Assembly: GCA_015680635.1 (NCBI GenBank)
Contig: JAABOA010000734.1
Span: forward strand, 1-11,959
DNA from: Lunasporangiospora selenospora
Lineage: Eukaryota; Mortierellomycota; Mortierellomycetes; Mortierellales; Mortierellaceae
DNA: 11,959 bases
Reading direction: 5' to 3'
The position numbers and the translations under genes are program-made. The notes below the pieces were generated by a model, which saw only the letters and a program-made list of their open reading frames with translations, searched no databases and was not told where the DNA came from. Shown here one piece after another: positions 1 through 7,386 of the stretch; the stretch's first letter is position 1, and each line of letters starts with the position of its first letter.

Positions 1-1883
1 TACCATCGTCCCACTTGCCCGTCCGGCGACCATCGCTCATCTTAACTCCGAACTGGAGAGCTGTCTTTGGAACCACCTCGATCGTATCCTTGTATTGGTT
101 AAACCCTTCCTCAGTATCAAAATCAAACCGGCCGAGCTGTGCCTTCTTATTCTTATGTGTACCTTGATCCATTAGAATCGTTGAGCGCCCTTCGTCTTCA
201 TCATCATCCGAATCGTACGCCGTACTGCCAATATTGCCTCCACCAAGTCCCAGACCGTAAGATGAATAGTAGTCGGCATCCTCATCCACTACCAGATCCT
301 CAACTCTTGGTTTGCGGCGTGGTAAGGCATTCTCGTTGAGGGGGGTTGTATAAGCGGATGTCATGAGTGCACTTGGTGCGGGAACTTCTGTCGCTGCTTC
401 GCCTTCGTCAGAACCTTGTTTCTCATCCTGATACACAGCATCGTTATCCTCGTCACTATCGTTTCCAAAGTAGTGAGACATATCAACTTCGGTTGGACGA
501 GCTGGTCCAAGAATTGGTGCCTCTCCATCAAGATTTGCATCCGCATTGTCTTGTTCCTCCTCTTCTTCCCCATCACTTTCTTCTCCAAAGTAATTGCTCA
601 TGTCAATATCACCTGGCCTCTCAGGGCCAACCGTTGGCCCTAACTCCTCAGGATCAACATCCATGCCGCCTTCGGCTGACATGCTCTGCTCATCAGATCG
701 AGGACCAGGATCGACGATATAGGTTCTTCCTGCATCAGCAAAGATATCCTCTCCATCCTCATCTGGCTGGATATCTGGCAGCTTTTCTTCGTCATTCTCC
801 TTGGCTGCAGCCGCTGCAGCCATTGCAGTCTTCCTTTTTGCCTTAAGATCCTCCTCCAACTCTGCTTTCTTTCTCTCACCGGTCCGAATCGCGTGTAGAA
901 CATCCATGACTTTCTTCATGACCAGGTCCGCCTCTGGACCATCGACCCCGCCAGCACGGCTATGCTCCACGCCGGCTTTGCTCCTTACGACTGCAGTAGG
1001 TACAGCAAAGGGATTCCGGTCCTCAACTACCCCAGTCTTTGGTTTCTTGCTCTTCGAGGTAATAGGGAGTTCAAATAAAAATACTGTTCTGCCGGGAAGG
1101 AACATCTCGTTGACTTTAGGCGGTTTCTTCTTTGGTTCCTCAATAGCATAACGGAAGATGTTGGCGGCCATGGCGCTACTAATTTCGGGCTTCACATCGA
1201 GCACCACCTCTTCCTTACTCTGGTGAGTGATTTTTTCCACTGATTCAAATACTTTGTCCAGGTCCATTGAGTCGGATCCCTTGTCACTACCCTCCTGTCT
1301 GACCTTGTCGAGAAGAGTGTAATCAAGACCCTTCACCAAATGTGTGTGCTCTCTGTCGCCTCCAAGGAACTTTGACTGCTCGTACATGTCATCCGCTGCC
1401 AACTCCGAACTCTCTAACGTCGACAAGATTTGCTCCGTCTCTGCATAGTCTGGATTAATACCCTGACGGCGCTCCATCGCCCTGTCTCTGTATTTGGATG
1501 CTGCTGCTGAGGCTTCTTTGGCCTGCTGCTTGTATGCTGACTTCTTTTGTTTCGATTTATGAGATCCATTGCTGTCGGAAGCGTGAGGGGTCTGGGGAAC
1601 TGGTACACGAGCTGTTCTGTTTGCAGATCCAAGTGTCCTTGAGAATGTCCCTCCGATCCCCTTTGCTTCACCTGGCGCAGCTCGAGGGGTTGCCAGGAGT
1701 TTCCTGAAATCATCCTGACTCAACCTATAAATTGCCAACAGAATGTAATTCGAGTTAGTAAGGCATAGCTTCCTGAGCTGCATCAACAGAGACCATGAGA
1801 GCTCAGTTTATACAGTACCCCCCTGCCTTGTCCTTTTTCTCTGCCGAGGGTTTGGAGTCGGGTGGCAGCATAGAATTCGACAT
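1..1883 (-). CDS. IK: RED/IK spliceosome protein (partial, C-terminus off window)
   Basis: This encodes the RED (IK) protein, a nuclear component of the spliceosomal B complex needed for its activation. Exons are 1883-1819 and 1724-1 (continuing past the left edge), separated by a 94-nt intron with a CTTACTAAC branch point and a phase-2 junction. About 596 residues are visible with no stop. RED_N landmarks are LSQDDFRKLLATPR just after the intron, KYRDRAMERRQGINPDY near residue 97, and SKFLGGDREHTHLVKGLD near residue 145. RED_C landmarks are LGRFDFDTEEGFNQYKDT and LQFGVKMSDGRRTGKW at the left edge, so roughly 50 residues are missing by comparison with human RED. The middle is acidic, with one 40-residue-period repeat (GPxRP...DMSxYFG), and lacks the Arg/Glu/Asp dipeptide tract that named the animal protein. 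An in-frame ATG 12 nt further upstream (1895) is an alternative start. It is divergent from the ARID gene. Confidence 0.95.
452..637 (-). repeat. Two-copy 40-codon repeat inside RED
   Basis: Within the RED acidic region, the segments at 637-572 and 517-452 encode the same pattern, GPxRPxxxDMSxYFGxxSD, exactly 120 nt (40 codons) apart. Copy 1 reads VGPERPGDIDMSNYFGEESD and copy 2 reads LGPARPTEVDMSHYFGNDSD. Between them lies an acidic linker rich in Glu and Asp. The conserved aromatic, proline and Asp-Met-Ser positions suggest a short linear motif used twice; that role is inferred. Confidence 0.8.
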
Positions 1884-2084
1884 CTTGTCCAACATACACA
1901 AGTCTTGAATCTTGAACAAAGCTTTAAGCGTAAATAGGATCTCTGGATGAGCCAACTTTGAAGGATTTAGTGGAGTATACTTTACTAACGCAGGATTTAA
2001 CACTTCCGATCCATACCTCAATCCGCTCCATTCTTCAGTTGTTTCTGTTGCACTAACCTACTTCAACACAACCAGGGCAACGCG
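1884..2084. promoter_or_regulatory. Shared divergent promoter, RED / ARID2
   Basis: These 201 bp separate the start codons of two head-to-head genes, so they must hold both promoters and both 5' UTRs. I see no convincing TATA box. On the plus strand a CACTAAC branch-like motif (2051-2057) followed by ACCAG (2071-2075) looks like the end of a 5' UTR intron of the ARID gene. Confidence 0.55.
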
Positions 2085-4845
2085 ATGCGACGAGAGGGAA
2101 CGATTGATTACACTGATGAGTACAATCAGTTCATGGCCCGGCTGGAGGCGTTCCATCAGAAGCATGGGTAATGTCTCGACAATCCCCTGGGAATAATGGC
2201 AGAGAGCTGCCATCTCTGTAACATCAGGAAACATGCACAAGAGTGGTTGTTCATGATCTGATACATTGAATCTTGCTCTTTCCTCTCTCAACATATCTTG
2301 GATTCGCATCTCAGGACTGTCCTGAATCGGGAACCTGTACTTGGCTCTCAGCGCTTAGATCTCCTGAAAGTATACAAGCTCGTCACAGCACATGGAGGAT
2401 GTGAAAAGGTAGATCGCTGTCTAAAGACTTTTCCTAATCTCCAACTATCCAAGATACTAACAGCTTTCTAAATCTCTTTTGTCAACTTTCGATTTCAGGT
2501 TACAGCAGAGCGGGGATGGAAGCGCATTACTCTACCCTTTAATTTTCCTCCGACGTGCACTAACAGTGCATATGTCATGAAAAGTGTGTATGTCAAGAAC
2601 CTTGAACTCTTTGAGCAAGAAGATTTTTTTGGCAAGGAGGTTCCTGTCAACAAGTTCGAACCGGCCGAGTCTAATATCACACGGTCTAGAGAAAGTAAGA
2701 GATTTTCTTCTAAATGTATTACGTAATCTTTCACTGACATGGGCTAAAATACCATTTTACCTCTAAAGCTTCACAAGGTCCCACTACAAGACGTGGACCT
2801 TATAATACGGTGCTAAAACAACAGCAGCAGCAACAGCAGCAACAGCAGTATATGCAGCAGCAACAGCAGCAACAGGTCGTAGGACAGCACGCGCCTCCTC
2901 AACAGCAACCTCCGCAGCAGGCTTCCACCATGACTCCTCCACCCGTTAGACCTTCCAACTACTATGAAGGTACGTTCAGTAGATCACATTAGACCACTTT
3001 CAGCTACCAAATCGCTGGAAGTACATCGTGATTTCTAACCCTAGTTTCGATATGACATCGCATGAATCTCTAATAGGGTACTATGTTGAAGGCGGTCACC
3101 AAAACAGGATACTGCTCGCTCTTAAATCAGAACTACCAAATGAGATCGACTGGGCATTTAGCAGACTGATTGCTCTCTCATATGAGTGGAACGAGTTTTC
3201 GCTGAACATGATTCCTGGATTGCTTGATGAGCTATTATCGTATACACAGCCGTTCTTCGACTGTTGGGCTGAGCTCTCACCCAAGGATATTGAGGAGCTT
3301 TCTGAGGATGACATCCTGAGCCTTTGTGACACTCATAACATGGAGCGGATCCTTCAGGTCTTCCATATCCTGCGAAATCTCTCCTTCCTCGACCAAAACG
3401 TCGGAATCCTGACTGACCATATGAATTTCCGTAAGATGCTCCAGCAGGGACTATCTATTCCCTCATCTGGACAGCTGAACGAACTTCGGATTTACTGCCT
3501 GGATGCTCTGGAGTGCTTGAGCGTCACTATTATCTTGCGCTCAAAATTCGACATATACCTGCGGGAACTTCACAGACTGCTGCAAACAAGCGACCGAGCT
3601 TTGATTCTAGGCAGCCTTCGAGCCCTAACTCGTTTGGCTGCAAATGAACACAATGAGAAAATACTAAGTGATATCGACCCTGATATCATTGAACGGATAT
3701 CACAACTACTGTTGACCCAAGATGAGGAACTCATTGGGGCTACACTGGATTATCTCTACCAGTTCTCGAGCTTCCATGGCGATGCCTCTGTCCAGATTGC
3801 CAAGTGTTATCCTGGCAATATTGTTTCAGTGCTTTCCCGGTTCCTGACTTGGGGTAGTCCAAAATCAGCATCCACTCCTGTTACAGTTGATCCAGCACAG
3901 CAAATTCTCCATGAGCCGTATCGGGCCCTGCATTGGTACAATTTCTACTGAACTGCTTGATTTATTGGCTCAATTATCACAGCTCCGCACATGCCGATCT
4001 CTACTTCTAACATACTGACTTACTTCATAGGCTCCAATCCAACTTTGAATACAATCCACAAGCATGGATTTCTGAGGCTGACCTGTTCAAGCTCTACCAG
4101 ACAAAGTTTGCAGCACATGGACCTATGTTACGCTCGGCGGATTTGGTGACTGTCTCTCGTGTTGGTTTCCCAAAGATGGAGACTACCTTTGTCCAGGAGG
4201 TTGCTGGTGCTCCACCTGTCCAGATTATCAAGGGTTTTTCTAAAAAACCATGGATTGATTTTAGCGGTGGTAAGTAATTCTAACACTTGCCTGCAAATGC
4301 ATGACGCCGTTAATCGACTAACGTTGCGTCAATCTGCGAGACCTATATATGACACTCAACTCCACCTCGCATTTTTTTTCTTAATTGCAGGTAACGATAG
4401 AATAATGTGCCGCTGGATCGGATGTCCAGCCGTTTTTACAACGGAAGCAGATCTCTTTAAGCATGCAGCCCAGGAACACATCTCGCCAGGAATGGGTCTT
4501 TACACCTGTCAATGGCTCAGTTGCCGCCGCTTCACAACCCCAACGCATGATCGCCAAAAAGTAATCAAGCATCTGAAGACACACTTTCCATTGACACCAA
4601 GTGTTAAGCCGTTTTCTAATCGACCTCGGTGGTTTGATATGCGCCCTACTGTCTTGGAAGTCCCGGGAAGAGAGCTTGCGGGAATTCCTCTGACCGCAGT
4701 CTTTATTCTCAGAAACCTCGCTCGGCAAAAGCGAAACCAAAAGCTGTTCCTTCCATACGAAGAGAGCTTGGCCAGGATGATGGGAGAGTTCCCAAGGATG
4801 GCGTCATTTATTGTTGACATCTTGTCCTATCTGCGAGTGGGTTAA
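2085..4845 (+). CDS. ARID2: ARID2/Rsc9-like SWI/SNF remodeller subunit
   Basis: This is a predicted nuclear subunit of a PBAF/RSC-type chromatin remodeller. Exons are 2085-2167, 2315-2408, 2499-2694, 2769-2969, 3077-3935, 4031-4269 and 4391-4845, giving 708 residues with every junction in phase. The order of domains matches animal ARID2. An ARID DNA-binding domain (about residues 8-100) includes YNQFMARLEAFHQKHG, REPVLGSQRLDLLKVYKLV and HGGCEKVTAERGWKRI. A polyQ/proline linker follows (142-190), then a helical ARM-like region (about 195-470), an RFX-type winged helix (about 475-550, LHWLQSNFEYNPQAW), and two C2H2 fingers. The fingers are C564-x4-C569-x12-H582-x4-H587 and C597-x4-C602-x15-H618-x3-H622. 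The least certain boundary is the acceptor at 3077, chosen because it is the only nearby AG in phase with the GTACGT donor at 2970. Rsc9 in yeast lacks some of these parts, so ARID2 is the better comparison. Confidence 0.92.
2817..2874 (+). repeat. CAG/CAA polyglutamine tract
   Basis: An interrupted trinucleotide run in exon 4 of the ARID gene encodes ten glutamines, then Tyr-Met, then seven glutamines. A Gln/Pro-rich linker follows it. CAG and CAA are mixed, which usually limits slippage compared with a pure CAG run. It lies between the ARID and the ARM-like region, where a flexible linker is expected. Confidence 0.9.
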
Positions 4846-5049
4846 AGATATGACTGTAAAGCATGTTCAAGACCGGCAAAGAAAAAAAAAAAAAAAAAGT
4901 CCGATAATCTTGGTCAACCTCATTTCGAGCTCTGCCAACTATGGTGGGTATGGATCCCATTGCCTCTTGAAACCAACAATAAACTCAATTTATAAATATC
5001 TCTTCAATATGTTCGAATCATTGAGATGATTTAATTACTAGACTTCAAT
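4846..5049. other. Convergent 3' intergenic region with A17 run and polyA signals
   Basis: These 204 bp lie between the stop codons of the converging ARID and NDUFAF7 genes. A run of 17 adenines occupies 4882-4898. AATAAA at 4978-4983 is a likely polyadenylation signal for the plus-strand ARID gene, and ATTAAA on the minus strand (complement of 5030-5035), just past the NDUFAF7 stop, is a candidate for that gene. The signals are placed so that the two transcripts could overlap. I see no gene here. Confidence 0.55.
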
Positions 5050-7140
5050 CTATGACTTTGGCGACTCTGATGATGATGTAGTCGAAGCTGGGCTCTGTGC
5101 CTCAAAAGCAACTGGCGTTGGCGACCCAAGTGGGGTCATGGCCATGACTCTGTAAATGTTGCCCATCTCCTTTGGATCCACAAGGCGGTGGTAGGAACTG
5201 ATAAGATGTTCGCGTCTTCCTGCGGCTGCCTTTGCGAGCAACATGTTCAGCCGAGCACCAATACCGAGAGAATGGAGTAGATGTGCCTGAGTAATCGATC
5301 CATGACAATCAACTGCAATAATGGAATGACAAGGTACAGAAAATCCATTAGCAAGAGACTCCTTTTTTTTGGGGGGGGGGGTATAATTTCATGCCTCCGT
5401 TGCTCACCTAGCTCTTCGGTTGCCTGCTTTAGGTACTGGAAGTCCACATCAGCACTCAGATCAACGTTGCCTGGCTGTGTTAGAACATGTGTAAAGTTGT
5501 GCTTGTAGATGCCCTAGATCGATGAATTTGCATAATTCCGAAGAGATGACTTATTAGTCTCAACGCAAAATGAATGGCACTTTTCGCTTAAGATCTAACA
5601 GACCCTTACCCGAAGAGTGTCGCCCTGAACGTAATCCTTGCCATAATCGACAATCAGTGCCGATCCTCCGTGTTTGTTAATATGTTTTGCCATTTCATGC
5701 GCTACTCTGAAAGAGTCGGGAGAGATTTCAATTCGGTCTCCAGGCTTGAAGTGATCATAAGCCGGGTGCTCTGCAAATACCCTTGAGGCCTGTGTTGGTC
5801 CAGGAGCTAGAACAAACTTCAAATGATATGGGCTCGACTCGTCTTCTTCTAGGTCAACTACAAGCTCACGCCATCCCTCCTCGGTCCGTTCAAATTTGTA
5901 AATTGGCATGGCGTCAAAAAACTCGTGTGCTACAATCATGCTACATTCGCCTATAAACAAAAAAAACGAACCGTAAGAATCTCACTTCACTTGTAGATCA
6001 AATATTCGCAATGAATCCTTTGACAGAGTTGCTATTCATACCGGGTAGATCTTCAAAGATATCGTGCCATGAGACCTGCATGCCATCAGGTCGTAATGCG
6101 GAGGTGATCCCCTCTCTAGATCCACCATCTGCCTGTTCCTCTGAAATGGGGATACTACAGAGCCGCTCGCGCTGTACCCTTCTTAAACCAGGACTTGCTT
6201 CAATTAGATGAATCCCCGTAATGGCATTCCTAAACTCCTTGAAGCGAGATGCTGCCTATAATCCACATGGTTAGTCAAGCACGTGCTTGCAGTAGTCTGA
6301 TGCCGTAGGTCCTGTGTGCGGATTAAACTAACACAGGTTTGGCAAAGAACTAGATAAATCAAAAATGAAGTTTTAACATACCCTCATGAGATCCACCATA
6401 AGAGTTCCGCGTCCTGGCCCCAACTCCGCAATTTGAACCTTGGATGGCTTGCCAAGGTTCTGCCACTGGATTAGGAACCAAACACCAAGAAGCTGGAAAG
6501 AAAAGATATAGCTAGGCGTTAGGGGAACGTCAATGATACTGAAAAATGAGACTACGACTTTTGTGTGCTCGCTCCATACTTCTCCAAACATTTGACTGAT
6601 CTCAGGCGAGGTAATGAAATCGCCTTCTGTACCAAAGACGTCGCCTTTCATGTAATACCCACTGAGGGGATTGACAAGCACTTGTCTCATAAAGTGGGCG
6701 ACTGACATTGGTCCTTGGATCTATTAACATAGCACGAGTGTTCTGTCGCGTTAGCTCATATTTTCCCATTTTATTAAACATGGTGCTCTAATGCTCTTGG
6801 GAAAATAGAGTACCTTGATTGCGTCTCTAATGTGCTTCGCGAGTGGTGTAAGCTCTTCCTTGGGAGTAATGTTTTGTGACTCCAGTGTGTTTTCCTTTAT
6901 GTCCACACTGTTGTGTTGAGACTCCTCAGTAGAAGGAGAAGCTATCGTTGATTTCTGCATGGTGTCCGTTACTTTGAGATCACCTTGAGTGGGATCCCTT
7001 GCCTGTGAATAAAATCGCGCAGCGACAGTGAATCGAGAGCATGGTCTCGATGACCATGCACCTACACCCTGCCATGACCTCGCTGGTATAGCAGCTACGG
7101 CTTTGGTTGCTCTTAAGATGACCAAGCTCCTCCACAGCAT
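5050..7140 (-). CDS. NDUFAF7: NDUFAF7, mitochondrial complex I assembly arginine methyltransferase
   Basis: This belongs to the MidA/DUF185 family of SAM-dependent methyltransferases. The human member symmetrically dimethylates an arginine of NDUFS2 early in complex I assembly in the mitochondrial matrix. Exons are 7140-6814, 6720-6580, 6492-6382, 6255-6042, 5950-5610, 5513-5408 and 5312-5050, giving 500 residues with all phases consistent. The N-terminus (MLWRSLVILRATKAVAAIPA) is basic, serine/alanine-rich and typical of a mitochondrial presequence. Family landmarks are MSVAHFMRQVLVNPLSGYYM, FGTEGDFITSPEISQMFGE, the SAM-binding loop IAELGPGRG (177-185), VAHEFFDAMPIYKF (about 271-284), SALIVDYGKDY, and GSITQAHLLHSLGIGARL near the C-terminus. 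It is somewhat longer than human NDUFAF7, mainly in a polar linker after the presequence. The start is the only in-frame ATG giving a good presequence. It is divergent from the GOST gene. Confidence 0.95.
5363..5381. repeat. T8G11 homopolymer pair in NDUFAF7 intron
   Basis: Eight T residues are followed directly by eleven G residues inside intron 6 of NDUFAF7, so the transcript carries C11 followed by A8. The tract is non-coding and lies between a GTGAGC donor and a TTGCAG acceptor. Its length may be unreliable in the assembly. Confidence 0.9.
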
Positions 7141-7386
7141 TTTGTCAGGGATCAGAGCGAAAGAACTGATCTCTGCAAGGTTACCAGCTTGGCCTTGGCC
7201 TGATGCACAAGTGGCTTTTTGGAACGGTTCATCGCACTGTAAATCCTAATTTGGACCCATTTCTTGGCTCGCCCATTGCATGCACATCAACTTTTCCAAC
7301 TAACTGATAACACCCCCACTCGTATTCGTACCGTATCCGTGCACTCTGTCGCCATCCTCCACACTTGAAAGAGGACTCTTAACGGG
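7141..7386. promoter_or_regulatory. Shared divergent promoter, NDUFAF7 / GOST
   Basis: These 246 bp separate two head-to-head start codons and must contain both promoters and leaders. The last 80 bp or so before the GOST ATG are C- and T-rich, as expected of a fungal 5' leader. I see no clear TATA box and no coding potential. Confidence 0.5.

Noticed and set aside
139-846. Plus-strand open frames rich in His, Leu, Pro and Arg
   Set aside because: They are antisense to the acidic Glu/Asp-rich part of RED, whose minus-strand frame matches the family from end to end.
2970-2992. A 23-nt intron in the ARID gene giving an in-frame join
   Set aside because: It is in phase but far too short for spliceosomal removal.
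3028-3076. Starting the large ARID exon upstream, at the CCTAG acceptor (exon from 3045) or at a GTG at 3028
   Set aside because: The acceptor at 3044 is out of phase with the GTACGT donor at 2970. The AG ending at 3076 is in phase and gives a smooth join, so I used it.
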